Notes: generated by a model not told the origin, from the letters alone. Shown: positions 1-12,639, numbered from the stretch's first letter. The stretch is 64,000 nucleotides of DNA from Limonium bicolor (GCA_023374045.1 CM041781.1:141414982-141478981); one strand, 5' to 3'. Made by a program: numbers and translations.

Positions 1-274
1 GTTGCATGCTTTATCTTGTTTTAATCAAAGCAAATAAACAGATAGCACACAAGCCGAGGGACACCTCATTAGCAAGTAGGCTACAAGAGAACCATACCGT
101 ACACCGTCAGTTGTTCGGTTGTTTAATTCCTCTTTTGAGTCCAAACTCTCAAATCCTAAACATTTACCCAATTTAGGTTGTTAATTATCTTAACTCAACC
201 TAACTTACTTAACTTACTTAGTCACTAATGATCCCCATCTAATAGCCACTAAACTCTTGTTGTTTTAAACTTAA
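1..274 (-). repeat. Fragment of an A-family Gypsy LTR, reversed
   Basis: The reverse complement matches element A's LTR around 18400-18580, including the stretch with CACACAAGCCGAGGGACACC and the following GTTAGCAAG-like and ACCGTCA-like blocks. Divergence is clear but collinear. The LTR end would lie left of the window. The match fades near 275, where a new LTR-like start appears. Confidence 0.7.
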
Positions 275-2727
275 TGTAATGCCCCTATTTAACGAAAATG
301 CAATGGAAAATAAAATACTAAGGCGATTACAGATCATCGGGTTCCAAACACCCGACACCAAACCTCACCAATTACAACTTATAAATTATAAATGCTACGG
401 TCTGAACTCGAGAAAACATAACATAAACATAATAATAATACATCAACTCTCCACAAATCCTAATTCCCATCCCAATCACTCTTACTCTTCGTGGCCACCT
501 GTACAAACAATCTCGTACCTGCAAGATGAAACCAAGCAGCCTACCCCGGGAGGGGTGAGTAAGTTCCCTGGAATGGAACTGGTACAATTCTCCAAAACAA
601 TAAATTAAAACATAGTTCTTCAAATAAGACAGTAACATGGAAACAAACTCTTAAAAGTAAAACAGAGAAAAAGCACTTCAAAACAATCAAGTTATAGAGA
701 AAAGAGAACAAGACAAAGATAGAGACAAAGAACTTTTAAACCAAGTCTACCACTTAAGAAGTCACACCATATAGTTAGTAAGCACCCATTGTTGATGTTA
801 GAACCAATTATGGTTAAGAAGAGAAAGACTCGGGTAGTCACAAAGGACTAGGAATGAAAGAAGAGATCCAAGAACCCATAACTCAAGAGTGGAATAAAAC
901 CCATTGGGAGAGATGGCCCCCACCGCCAGTCAGTTGTCACAAGGACGAGGTAAACAGACCTCCGCTGTCAGTTGTCCAGATGGACGAGATATAACAGACC
1001 TCCGCTGCCACCGACCCGTTCTCAGTCATCGGTGAAAAGTGTGTGCACCACTTAATAGAAAGAATCCATACTCAGTACCAAGATTGACATGTTCCCATAT
1101 TCCCACTAGATTATTAACTGCACAAGGGCAATACCAAAACACTCAGTCCTACAGAGTGCAGAGGCGTAAACCCTCAGCAATTAATACCTAATAGAAAGAA
1201 TCCATTCCCAATAAGGCTGATCAAACTCGACTCACGGATGAAACAATACCCATAGTCCAAAGGAAGAATTTACCAAAACCAGATATTTTCCTATATTCCC
1301 AGTTATCCCACTAGATCATTAACTACACAAGAGCAATACCAAAACACTTAGTCCTACAGAGTGTAGAAGCATAAACCCTAGGCAGTTAATATCTAGTGAA
1401 ACAACTAGATAGGATGAACCAATAACCATGTAAGTTTCACATTCAAGGCTCGGCTAGTCACATCAAGCTGAGTTAGCCACACAACAGTTTCCGTTTTAAA
1501 TTCCTTTAAACTCAGTTAGCGTTTTTCGAAAATGTCTCATAAGTCGGTCAGTAAAAGTATCAGAGTACGAGAAATTGTACCTGGTAGGAGCAGTAGCAGT
1601 AACCAACTTGAAAGTGTGAACTTCAAATAACAACCTATAATTAAGGTGTTCCAAGTACTGATTAGCTAAGGAACTCATAAAGCTAAACGTCTTTATTCTT
1701 ACTAGTTTATAGTTTCTGTTTTACATTTACTCTCTCATAAGGATCTGGGCTAGATCTTTGTTAATTAAATCTTTCATTAGGCCCATTTCATTTAAATCAA
1801 GAAAGATTTAGAGTTTATCTTGAGAGTGGCCCAAATTCTCGTTGAATTGTTTAAGTAGGCTTTGGAGTTCATGGACTTGGGCCTAGTAGGATTGCCCAAG
1901 TCCGCGTTACGTTTTCGTTGATTGATTAAATTCCTAAAAAAAATATTTTGTGAGGTTTCAAACGTGAAACCTCGATTTAGTTCTAGGTTTGACTTGACCA
2001 TCTATGCCATTGAATTTGCATGTCTTAAGTATACATTTAATTATATTTCAATTACTTACTCTTGATCATAGGTTTAGCTTAATTAAACTCTTAAGTTACA
2101 ATTGACTAATTTATATTAATACAGATTGAAGTCCTAAAGTTTAATATATATATATATCCCACCTACTAGTCCACCTGGACGTCACATTAACATTTAATAT
2201 TTTAATTGCTACGTATGAATTTTACTATAATATTTTCCTCGTATTATGCTTTCTATAAGGTATGTTATTTCTTTTATTTATTGTTAATGTATTTATATAT
2301 ATATATATATTAGGATTTATTCAAGACATTCTTTGTGTAGTCTTATTATTTAATTATCTCTATTAACTTTTATACATATCCACATCCAATATATGGTTTA
2401 TAAAATAAACTATTTCCCTTAGTTTCAATTAAGTATATTAGCTACCACATAATATAATTAATATAAATGGAGATTAATTCAATTCCTTGATTTAACCTAA
2501 GTTACTATTTTATTTCCTTTATATATATATATGTATATATATATAATTTTACTTCACTTAAAAGTTTATACCCAAAAATTTATTCTCATTCTGTATTAAA
2601 TGTTAGTTTAGTCTTATTATATTTTTCCCTACCTATAAAGTTCATTAATCAACTATACTTAAATTTTGAGTTACATTAAAACCATATATTATAAGATAAC
2701 TTATGAAAAATTCATAAACACAATATT
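275..2727. repeat. Degenerate AT-rich repeat, possible old LTR element
   Basis: Begins with TGTAATGCCCC, which resembles the TGTAACACCCC edge of elements B and D, followed by a weakly similar ATGCAATGGAAAATAAAA block. This suggests an old minus-oriented element inserted into the preceding LTR scrap. The rest is AT-rich, with (TA)n runs near 2145, 2297 and 2520 and no credible ORF. The sequence continues at 15161 after the insertion of element E. No second LTR or TSD was found. Confidence 0.4.
1076..1400. repeat. About 200-bp direct duplication
   Basis: Two related blocks (about 1090-1190 and 1290-1400) share ATTCCCA..TCCCACTAGAT, AACTRCACAAG and CAGTCCTACAGAGTG-like text. The same motif recurs inside element B near 35225-35305 and 46365-46435, so it is a feature of this retrotransposon lineage rather than a host gene. 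Confidence 0.6.
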
Positions 2728-2732
2728 TAGAC

Positions 2733-3730
2733 TGTTATACCCAAAATTTCAACCCCCCGGAAGAGAGTATCCACTAATAGGCTAGTAGCGAGGGTTCCCA
2801 GTTTGATCGGCAGATTTCAGAGTACTAGGGACAGCTTAGTCATCTCCAGGGGCATTTTCGTAATTTTTTAAGGCTCCTAAGCCCCCTATAGGCTTTCTCT
2901 CTCCTTCAAATAAGGGTCAAATCAATTCAAAATGCTTTGAAATTTTAACCCATGATAGAGGATTACATTTTAAGCATAATGGCGTTGGAATTTTGATTTT
3001 TCAAATTTTCAATAATTTTCTAGCAATTTCTGATTGAATTTGACGAGAAATTGAATTTAAAAATATTCCAATATCCAAAAATTCGATTCCACTTTAGAAA
3101 AATCAGAAATATCATTCTTTACCCATGTGTAAAATTTCATAATCAAATTCCTTTTAGAAGCCCTTGAGCTAAAACGTCGGAAAATCTCAGTTTTTACCGG
3201 ATTTTTCTATCTTTAAGGAAGCCTATATAAGGAACCTTATCCCATGATAAAAGGAGAACCTAAGGAACCCTAGACTCACAAAGAATGCAGCCGTCTCATT
3301 CTCTTCACGTTTTTACACATCCAAGCACCAAAATCACATCAAAAATCCCCCGAAATCACCATCTAAACACATTTTTCAACTCCCAACACATCAACAATCA
3401 TCAAACATCAACCAAACCACCTCCAAACGTGAAGAACATCATCAACAATCAACAACCAGAGGCTCGGGTCGAACTCAATCCGGAACCGGCATCAACGAAG
3501 CGTTCGAAGTTTCCCAACGTGAAGGAACAACCAAATCTCGAAGCCAAGACAGGTTAAAATTCAAATTCTTTAACTCCACTGATCTCAATACACTTCTGGT
3601 TGATATTCCTCTTCGAATTGACTTTTATTTGCTTCTGAATTAAGATTCGTTTGCATTTCTATCAACTAACTTGTTCAATAAGTTTCGTCCTTAATTCGTA
3701 GTAAAATTGAAAACTTTCAATCACTAACAT
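2733..3730 (+). repeat. Element E 5' LTR, left part
   Basis: Aligns with 13406-14400 of the 3' LTR. The alignment stops at TCACTAACAT, where element F is inserted. The short ORF at 3285-3557 lies within this LTR; a frameshifted counterpart is in the other copy (about 13960-14230), so it is not a convincing protein. Confidence 0.9.
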
Positions 3731-5203
3731 TGTTGGGGTAAAAGCTAACGACAAGTGTACCGGTCAATTCTAGCAAGTTTTAATAGAGAGTATTCCCTAA
3801 GTATCGAACCAGAGGAGGCGATGTCTAGTTTAAATCTTTATTAAACGGAAAAGAATAAAAACTAAATAACAAATTAAAACAGGAAATTGGGGGTTTGATT
3901 TGATGACAAATAAAAACTATAAACAGATTGTAAGACAGTAAAAAGCAAGAAATTAATTATTATGAAACTGATTGGGAAAGGGTTCCCGGTTTACTACTTC
4001 TCCCTAAATCTTGTAATTCCTATCCCTAAGTGATTTCCAAGACAATTCTGAGTAAAACCCTAGAACAAAGATAATTCACCTCCGGTCTCCCGCTTAGCAA
4101 ATTCTAGTTAGCAAAGACCGAATTCTAACTCTCGTTACGACCCACTGTTTACTAACCGCCTTAAGAACAATCTAGATTATCGGTCAATTAGCAATTTAGA
4201 GGAATTACCGTCTCTAAACTAACCGGTTATTTTCCTGTAATCAATTGAAAGCCGCAGTCGTCACATATAAGCTAACAAAATACTAATCCTTATAATTGGC
4301 CAAACTATAACGATTAAAGACATTAAGCAAGGAAAATAACTTTACTCAATAGAATTGCATTAAATCACAAAGGAACATGAATAGTCAATTTAGGGATACA
4401 TAGCAAACCGGAATCTAAGGAAACTACTCAGCCATTGACATGTTTACAATAAGCAAAACTGTACTGAGTAGTAATAAAGAACAAGAAGAAACTCTATTGA
4501 GACTTCTGGAGAAGTCTCCGTGATGAACTGCTTCTTCTGCTCTGCTCCAGGCTCCCAATCAAAATCAAACTCAAACTAAGCTAATCTCTCTGTGTTGTAT
4601 CGTGACAATTGGTGGTCTATCCAAGCATACCTCTAACATTGGCAGGACCTCCCCTTTTATAACAATAAGATTCTATCTTCTAATCTCTAACCACGACGCT
4701 AGTTAAAGATAGAATAATTAAACTTCCGTTATTTCCGAAACCGACCTTCTGGCGCTCCGCTTGTATTGGTCCGGGTTTGCAAACAAGTACGCAAACCCGG
4801 ACCACCACTAAAACTCGGTAGAAGACTCTCGCTTGGGGATGGTCCAGGCTTGCAAAGTAGGACACAAACCCGGACCGCGTCTAAAAATAGGCAGAGAGTT
4901 CTACGATGAGATGGTCCGGGTTTGCAAAGTAGGATTCAAACCCGGACCCTCAATAAAACATGGCTGTGGTTGATGAAAATTTTCCTTTGACTCTGGTTTG
5001 ACTTTCACTTGTTGCTTCAACCTCTAAAATCTTCATTTAAGCACTTTTTTGAGCATTTTATCCTGAAAACATATCAAATTGATCATTGGAGACAAATATA
5101 ACAATAAAGAGTAAATAAAGCATTAAGGAAGGAATATAAGTCATAATGTAGACAATTAAGCATGAATTAGCCTAGTAAACTTAGACAAATTCCTGACTTA
5201 TCA
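3731..5203 (-). repeat. Element F LTR, left copy (3' LTR of a minus element)
   Basis: About 97% similar by eye to 6518-7989 except at the outermost few bases (TGTTGGGGTAAAAG versus TGCTGGGAAAC). Contains the hairpin array at 4768-4948. Confidence 0.88.
4768..4948. repeat. Three-unit hairpin array in F LTR
   Basis: Three units about 72 bp apart. Unit 1 has a perfect 13-bp stem (GGTCCGGGTTTGC at 4768-4780 with GCAAACCCGGACC at 4791-4803). Units 2 and 3 (4840-4876, 4912-4948) keep the same arms with slight mismatches and a loop of the AAAGTAGGA type. Confidence 0.85.
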
Positions 5204-6517
5204 ACTTCCTCACACTTAAACTTTGCTTGCCCTCAAGCAAATAGAAACATACTGAAGTCTTATAGAAGGGAGACGTCAGTTTAGAACCGTGCACAAGGAG
5301 ATCTAAGAATGAAAAGCAGGCATGGAAAACAATGATCCACACTTGTAGGTTTTCATAAACAGTGAATTAAGAAGTATTTTCCAACGGCTTAAGACATATA
5401 GTAAAACCACCTGACTCCAATTTCACTCAGGGACTACTTTCCAATTAACTTTCCACAATCCATGGACGACAAGGGGTGAGAAGTAATATCTTATTCCATA
5501 TTACCTTTCATCACCACGTACTCATAATCAAGAAAGAATTTACGCTTTGCATTTGAAATAAATTTCTTCAACTTTCTAAACAAGCATTAACTTTCTCTTT
5601 TATATCCCTCAGACTTTTCTCTCTGTTCATGTAGCGGTGTTGGGTCTTCTATCCCAGATCAGATGACCTTAGGTAGAAGGGTGGTGAGGCACCCCAAGGA
5701 CTTAATTACCAAATGGACGAGGCCTGTTTCTGGGTTAAAAGTTCGATTAGACGAGTACCTTGCCTTTGTCCTTCCTTCCTTTCATTCTAGAATCATTCCC
5801 AAAGTCCCCAAGTGAAATCAAAAATCAAATAGCCACACTAATGGCTTAACTTTTTAATGAAGAAAAAGACAAGCATTAAACAAAACTGGACATACAAGCA
5901 GTGCAACCAGAATTCCCACAACTGTTTTCCAGCTTCGATCTCACAAAAACTAGTGCTACTTGTACGGTGTTCCAAACCAACTTATCCAACCACTGAATAA
6001 GATTCAGGTATGTTATGCAACCAAATATTTTTGAGGGCAATAAAAATAAAGTGAAAATGAAGTGGTGGCCTTTAAAAATGTTCAAAATGAGCACATTCGA
6101 ATGTAATTGAGCATGAGCATGTGTAATTTCCCTTCCTCACACTTAAAATCAAGCAATGCCCTCATTGCTTTCAATATAAAACCAAGTGTAACCTTCCTTT
6201 CTCACACTTAAAATTAAGCAATGCCCTCATTGCTTCCAAAATTAAAACAAAGTGAAAAGGTAGAATAGAACTTCCCTGGTTATTATTGTTGCAATATATA
6301 GAACGACTTCGCCCCTGGTTGCTCAAATGTTGAAGCTTGGTTGCAGTATCATCATGAAGAATTCATCTGATAAGAAAAACACCAGAAGTTGCCAAAACTA
6401 CAAAACGGGATTAAAAATTAATAAACCACAAAACTAGGAAAAACTACAAAAAGAAATTAAAACCAAAATTAAAAACTAACAAAAGAAAATATAACACTGG
6501 GTTGCCTCCCATCCAGC
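5204..6517 (-). other. Element F internal region, non-coding
   Basis: Opens with ACTTCCTCACACTTAAACTT (a polypurine tract on the minus strand). Two copies of a block containing TCACACTTAAAATYAAGCAA and TGCCCTCATTGCTT lie near 6133-6175 and 6203-6240. No ORF has retroelement similarity. Confidence 0.7.
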
Positions 6518-7989
6518 TGCTGGGAAACCTAACGACAAGTGTACCGGTCAATTCTAGCAAGTTTTAATAGAGAGTATTCCCTAAGTATCGAACCAGAGGA
6601 GGCGATGTCTAGTTTAAATCTTTATTAAACGAAAAAGAATAAAAAGACTAAATAACAAATTAAAACAGGAAATTGGGGGTTTGATTTGATGACAAATAAA
6701 AACTGTAAACAGATTGTAAGACAGTAAAAAGCAAGAATTAATTGTTGTGAAGCTGATTGGGAAAGGGATCCCGGTTTACTACTTCTCCATAAATCTTGTA
6801 ATTCCTATCCCTAAGTGATTTCCAAGACAATTCTGAGTAAAACCCTAGAACAAGATAATTCACCTCCGGTCTCCCGCTTAGCAAATTCTAGTTAGCAAAG
6901 ACCGAATTCTAACTCTCGTTACGAACCCACTGTTTACTAACCGCCTTAAGAACAATCTTGATTATCGGTCAATTAGCAATTTAGAGGAATTATCGTCTCT
7001 AAACTAACCGGTTATTTTCCTGTAATCAATTGAAAGCCGCAGTCGTCACATATAAGCTAACAAAATACTATTCCTTATAATTGGCCAAACTATAACGATT
7101 AAAGACATTAAGCAAGGAAAATAACTTTACTCAATAGAATTGCATTAAATCACAAAGGAACAGGAATAGTCAATTTAGGGATACATAGCAAACCGGAATC
7201 TAAGGAAACTACTCAGCCAATGACATGTTTACAATAAGCAAAACTGTACGGAGTAGTAATAAAGAACAAGAAGAAACTCTATTGAGACTTCTAGAGAAGT
7301 CTCCGTGATGAACTGCTTCCTCTGCTCTGCTCTAGGCTCCCAATCAAAATCAATCTCAAACTAAGCTAATCTCTCTGTGTTGTATCGTGACAATTGGTGG
7401 TCTATCCAAGCATACCTCTAACGTTGGCAGGACCTCCCCTTTTATAACAATCAGATTCTATCTTCTAATCTCTAAACACGGCGCTAGTTAAAGATAGAAT
7501 AATTAAACTTCCGTTATTTTCCGAAACCGACCTTCTGGCGCTCCGCTTGTATTGGTCCAGGTTTGCAAACAAGTACGCAAACCCGGACCACCACTAATCT
7601 CGGCAGAAGACTCTCGCTTGGGGATGGTCCGGGTTTGCAAAGTAGGACACAAACCCGGACCACGTCTAAAAATAGGTAGAGAGTTCTACGATTAGATGGT
7701 CCGGGTTTGCAAAGTAGGATACAAACCCGGACCCTCAATAAAACATGGTAGTGGTTGATAAAAATCTGCCTTTGACTCTAGTTTGACTTTCACTTGTTGC
7801 TTCAACCTCTAAAATCTTCATTTAAGCACTTTGTTGAGCATTTTATCCTGAAAACATATCAAATCGATCATTGGAGACAAATATAACAATAAAGAGTAAA
7901 TAAAGCATTAAGGAAGGAATATAAAGTCATAATGTAGACAATTAAGCATGAATTAGCCTAGTAAACTTAGACAAATTCCTGACTTATCA
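6518..7989 (-). repeat. Element F LTR, right copy (5' LTR of a minus element)
   Basis: Partner of 3731-5203. Ends at GACTTATCA next to the AACAT duplication. Confidence 0.88.
7555..7735. repeat. Three-unit hairpin array in F LTR, second copy
   Basis: Same three GGTCC..GGACC hairpins as at 4768-4948, with a few substitutions, mostly outside the stems. Confidence 0.85.
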
Positions 7990-7994
7990 AACAT

Positions 7995-8742
7995 CTTGTA
8001 CATCTTTCAGGCTACACACCCATAAAATTTGAGCTTAAAACACGTCGGGAACCCCCCAAACGCCGCCGTCCGAGGGCGGTTCGCACCCACGGACGCTATG
8101 TTCGGGGTCCTGGACGCCTTGTCCGTAAGCCCGGACGCCCCCGGACGGTGGCGGTATTTCAAAATTTAGGTTTTCTAAAATTATGTCCGGGCCCACGGAC
8201 ATCCTGTCTGTGGCCCCGGACTTTTCAAAATTGTGTTTTCTGTTTAATTCAACTTTTATGTTCACCTAGGTTAACTAGGGTCTGTGGGTTCGGACATTAG
8301 GTCCGTAGCCACGGACAGAAACAAAATTTGACCTAATTCTGCCTCCGAAACCCTAGTTTAGGAATCTTTAATTTTATTTTAGTTTTTTGTCAAAAAATGC
8401 TAAAAACACAAAAAAACAGAAGCTCGCGCATTTAGGATAAAACGACTCGTATAAGCCATAATTACACTAAGTATAGGAAAAACGACTATGAGGGGTAATG
8501 AAAGTAATTGAACCCTAATTAAGTCGAATATCAAACCCCCGAACCCGAACTCTCCTTTCCTAATTTGATCTAGGTTAAAATTAGGTGGTGACTCATAATA
8601 GGTTCCAGTGAGCTAGCTTAGGTTTTAATAATTGTTGTTGTATGACATGGTTATTAATCTTAGGTTATAAGTGGACCTAAACCCGGTTAGATCCTAATCA
8701 GCTTTAATCAACATAGGATAGGGTTTAAAATCGAGTTTCACA
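7995..8742 (+). repeat. Element E 5' LTR, right part
   Basis: Resumes the LTR at CTTGTACATC after F and ends TTTCACA. Matches 14406-15155. Contains the GTCCG hairpins at 8060-8320. Confidence 0.88.
8060..8320. repeat. GTCCG/CGGAC hairpin cluster in E 5' LTR
   Basis: Several inverted arms built on GTCCG and CGGAC. The strongest is 8185-8221 (GTCCGGGCCCACGGACA with TGTCTGTGGCCCCGGAC). Another pair of arms spans about 8280-8315. The 3' LTR copy is at 14478-14726. Confidence 0.8.
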
Positions 8743-8745
8743 GAC

Positions 8746-8763
8746 TGGTGACTCTACTGGGGA
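8746..8763 (+). promoter_or_regulatory. Primer-binding-like site of element E
   Basis: TGGTGACTCTACTGGGGA starts 3 nt after the LTR end, as a minus-strand primer site should. From memory this type occurs in Tat/Ogre elements and pairs with tRNA-Arg; I could not check the tRNA. Confidence 0.6.
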
Positions 8764-9800
8764 CAAATTCTTAATATTAACTTGTTTAGTTTTAAGAGAG
8801 AGGGCTTAACTCGAAAATGTTTATTTATGGCTTTATTACTCTGATTGTTTACTTTCGTGCGCACTTTAATTTCTGCACATTTGCATCAAATGAGAGCGAG
8901 GGTCCACGTAAACCGATTTCACCCCGGGACCCGTTTGAGGGTCCCCTATCAGGGACACACACCTTTTAGGTGATGTGAATAAGCGGGGAAAAAGAGGAGG
9001 ATGTTGTCTAAGCACATCCCCTTATACCGTGGCTTTAGCCCCAATCGTTTTCCTGGCAGTGTCCTTACCTAGCCCATTGTTTGGTCAGTCAAAGACCAAC
9101 CGTAGACGCACACCTTCAGGTGATGTGAAAAAAGTGGGGAACCCCAAATAGAATAGCATGCAAGCCCTATTCCTTTGTGGTGACCTGGGCCCATGCCCCA
9201 AGCACCTCTTCCGATCGATCCATACCCAGTTTGATTTAAACATCTAGTGAGGACATGTTGAACTTGTGTGGGCCTTGTTTGCTTGTATGATTGCCCACTA
9301 CCCAGCCTAGAGATTGATAGGAACTTCTCCTATATCAGCCTAGCCCAACCCGAATTGGCATCCCTATTTATTTGCGGCCCAAAGGCCATGTTTGATTTGA
9401 ATTTGTGAATTGTTTGTTCGGGCTTTGGCCCAAAACCTTAAAACTAGGTGTTTCTCTTTCGGCCCAATTTGAATTATCCATTTAGTTCTAGGCCCACAAA
9501 AAAAGAAATCCACCGAAACTCGAAGTAGTCCACAAGACTTGAAAATCAATAGCCTTTCATTGAAAACTTTAGGTTTTGGTCCATTCGAATCCCAGATAGC
9601 TTGCGCAACTCATTCATTCTAGTTTCTGCCCTCAAGGCCCAACAGAAACATCAAACAAATCTTAGACTTCAAAGTTTCTCTCTCGGCCCCTGGCCGCAAT
9701 GGCCCACTCACAGTTGATATGGCTTCCTTCAGCATGTATGTATCACTACCAGATTAAGGGCATTCAGGCCCACACATCCATTCTAGTCAAGAAGTCCCTC
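8764..9800 (+). other. Element E internal leader region, no coding gene
   Basis: Contains two copies of CACACCTTYAGGTGATGTGAA-like text (about 8947-8970 and 9109-9132), each a small ACCT..AGGT hairpin, and scattered GGCCCA repeats. I see no retroelement protein. Confidence 0.5.
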
Positions 9801-10300
9801 TGGCCCATGTGCCTTACTTCAATCCCAAATCATTTCGGCCCAAGAGCCACAATCCTAAGTCATTCCGGCCCAAGTACCACATTCCTAAACACTTTCGGGC
9901 CCAAGCACCACATTCTCAAATCATTCCGGCCCAAGTGCCACCTTCCCAAACACGTTCTAGCCCAAGCGCCACATCCTCAAAACACTTTTCGGCCCAAGCG
10001 CCACAATTTCAGACACATTCTGGCCCAAGTGCCACATATTCTAAACATTCCGGCCCAAGTGCCATAATCTCACAACATATTCTGGCCCCCGTGCCGCATT
10101 CTCATAACATTTTGGCCCAAGTGCCAACCCGCTTATGAATCATTCTGGCATGTGTGCCTCACTTTCAATTCATCCAGGCCCGAGTGCCTATCCACATCCA
10201 TGAAAATCATCCAGGCCCAAGTGTCTAATCAACATTCATGAAACCATTTCAACCCATGTACCTCGCATTCAGGCCCAAGTGTCATGCGTCATCCATAGGC
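9801..10300 (+). repeat. About 30-bp minisatellite, CGGCCCAAGTGCCAC type
   Basis: Around fifteen imperfect units; successive CGGCC starts at 9836, 9866, 9896 and 9927 give a 30-31 bp period. The long ORFs at 9699-10067 and 9809-10138 come from this period being a multiple of three and are not credited as genes. Confidence 0.88.
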
Positions 10301-11937
10301 ATTCCTAGTTCAGGTATTTCGTGGAGCCTACTAAGAGTCTAAGAAGATGACGATCACAGTCATCTTAGCGACATCCTGGTGGTCAAGAGCTCGAGTCTTC
10401 AGCATGCCGACTTCAGACGGTTCAGCAGGATTCAGATTCACGGAAACTTTAGGGTTCCCATGCATTCTACTGCATAACCTGCCATAGCATTCGTCTTTCA
10501 AATGCACCTCTCATATTTTTCAAAGAATGATCGTTTTCAAACCACTAATAAGAAGCATCGATTTGTTAAATCATCTTCTTCCTCATTTTCACAAATGGGT
10601 GACTTTTCCAAGTCTAAATGATAACAAAAAAAATAAGGTTTTGTTTCACACAAGTTTCTTTTGAGAAAATGGTTCATGAAATAATTATCCTCCGACATGG
10701 AATACAAAGACTTGTATTTTGTTTCTAAAATTTTGAACATGCCTTACCAAACCCCACAGCTTATCCTAAGACATCCAAATAACCTCCAAAGTGGTTCCAA
10801 ATCTATATCTCTTAAATTGTCGTCATTAACCCCAAATCAATACTGGGGGCAATCCGAGTTTAGGTTTCGTCGTCTTTCATTTTTTGTTTAAGCGTGTGAA
10901 CTAGTCTGTGAGTGAAATTCACGAAAGTGTCTTGAGCAGAAAAACCATGAGTGAACGAGCGTGTCATTCTTACACGACTCTGGCGGGACCACATTCAAAG
11001 GTAAGGTAAACGGCATAACTCCGACCGAAGGAGATAATTTGTAAATTTACTCTTTGACCTGTGAAAAGTAACAAAGAGCGGATACACAACTATCAGGAAT
11101 GACTAAGCACTTAGGTACAGCACCACATAGCCAAAAGCTTGTGAACCCTGCCATTAAACCCTAGGCACCCCCGTTGAGCCTTTCATATATCCCTTTCCGA
11201 TATCACAAAGCTCCACAGAACAAGCCATCCCGTGATGAATAACTAACCCGGTGACCAAAGGAAGCGAGGAGCCGAACTCTCAGATAACGTTTTCATCAGT
11301 CCAGAGAAGCCAAGCCGCTACCAGCATGACGAAGTGATCCGTAAATGGTCCCAAAGTGACACAGGATCCAAAGAGCTCACATCAGAACAGCTTTCAAAAC
11401 TCAAAACCAGGAGACACAAGAACCCTGAAGGCGAAGTCAAGAAACGATAAAACAACAAGGCAAACCCAAAGTGCCTCGAGGAAATCCGAATGACAAAAAA
11501 AAGAAATGGGGTAAAGGACAACTTCAAAAGTCCAAATTCAGAAGCTCGAAAACAATGTCAACACAAGGCCGCTAGACGACTTCAAGACAGGGAAGATGAA
11601 TCCGAGAGAAGACGCAAGGTGCAGCTTTGGTCACCCCCTTAAGCTCCACATACCTCAAATATCCCTCCATGGTCCCATTGTCCTTCATCACACCCCATAG
11701 CCACACCATAAGCTCAAAAGACTTCCGACTTGATAGTTGTGTGTCCAATCATGAAAGTAACAGATCAAATGCGCAAATCCATCAAATATCGAATTCAATT
11801 GTCTAGAAGTTGTGACCGTAGGTGAAGAACGAGTGCAAGCACCAAACACGCCGAGTGTAGGTTAGAAAGCACCACATAAAAACATAAGTCTTGACCCTGG
11901 GAGGACGAGACTCGTTCGCACGTTTAATAAAAGAAAA
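10301..11937 (+). other. Element E internal region, no recognised gene
   Basis: No ORF with recognisable similarity. It holds one TACTGGGGGCAAT polypurine-like motif at about 10842-10854, just 3' of a CAAATCAA stretch; the same motif recurs twice further on. Confidence 0.5.
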
Positions 11938-12040
11938 TACTGGGGGCAATCGATCGCTCCGATCGATTGCCATAAACTCTAGCTCAGATTGTCTTAAGGG
12001 AAAATACTGGGGGCAATTGGTGGTTCCAACAATTGCTATG
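11938..12040 (+). repeat. Two polypurine-like motifs, each followed by a hairpin
   Basis: TACTGGGGGCAAT occurs at about 11938 and 12005. The first runs into a perfect 12-bp stem with loop CTC (11945-11956 with 11960-11971), the second into a GCAATTG..CAATTGC stem (12013-12019 with 12030-12036). The purine tract forms part of the 5' arm in both. Confidence 0.8.
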
Positions 12041-12071
12041 ACAACACCAATTGGAACCCAGAGCTCAAACA

Positions 12072-12240
12072 TCCACACCACCACTACACAGCCCACATAG
12101 GCCCTTACCTCCACACCACCACTACACAGGCCCACATAAGCCCTTACCTCCACACCACCACTACGCAGGCCCGCATAAGCCCTTACCTGCACATCAAACA
12201 CCACAGGCCCATATGAGCCCTTACCTTCACATCATACACC
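12072..12240 (+). repeat. About 38-bp minisatellite, CCACACCACCACTAC type
   Basis: Four units with starts near 12074, 12111, 12149 and a degraded one near 12188. Each has ACAGGCCCACATAAGCCCTT-like text. Confidence 0.85.
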
Positions 12241-12352
12241 ATACCCCACCGGTGGCATGTTCATCTCATAGGAGATAAATTACAAGTCCGAAGTCTATAG
12301 TTAGGAAATGATAATTTCACTTTCCTTTTCACTAAAAAGAATTTTCTTCAAA

Positions 12353-12600
12353 CACTGCCACGTTTGGCACCTCTTTCAACAATTTCTTGTTTTGAAAAAA
12401 TTTCCTTCAAGCACTTCGATTTCATAAACCTCATCATGGCCACATCTGGCACACTTTCTAGCAATGTCTTGCCCTGGACAATTTTCAATCCTTAGCATTG
12501 CCATGTTTGGCACATTTTCCAACGGTTTCTTGTTTTGAACAAGTATCTTTCATACATTTTGATTGCATACACCATGTTTGGCACTCCAGCGAGATCAGTT
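12353..12600 (+). repeat. About 75-bp degenerate tandem repeat, TTTGGCAC type
   Basis: Three or four diverged units with GCCAYGTTTGGCAC followed by TTTC..CAAYRTTTCTTGTTTTGAA. Unit boundaries are approximate. Confidence 0.7.
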
Positions 12601-12639
12601 TTCATCACAATCGTTTACATGAGGCCGTTATCATTCCAT

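Larger units (their letters stand above)
3731..7989 (-). mobile_element. Element F: small non-autonomous LTR element nested in E
   Basis: Two direct LTRs of about 1.47 kb flank a 1.3 kb interior without coding capacity. The target duplication AACAT lies at 3726-3730 and 7990-7994, and E's 3' LTR (14396-14405) shows the empty site. On the minus strand the LTR starts TGATAAGTCAGG, and a purine tract (reverse complement of 5204-5217) abuts the LTR, giving minus orientation. No gag or pol fragment was seen, so it must be mobilised by other elements. Confidence 0.88.

Noticed and set aside
3285..3557. 90-codon ORF in E's LTR (MQPSHSLHVF...)
   Set aside because: Short and low-complexity (His/Asn/Pro-rich); the copy at about 13960-14230 has lost the start and is shifted.
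7514..7738. 74-codon ORF with repeated VRVCVL.CKPGP
   Set aside because: It is a translation of the three hairpin units in F's LTR; the repeat is structural and the other LTR copy (4680-4865) breaks the frame.
9699..10138. Two overlapping ORFs of 122 and 109 codons
   Set aside because: Both arise from the 30-bp minisatellite, whose period is a multiple of three, so several frames stay open. There is no domain and no conserved start.
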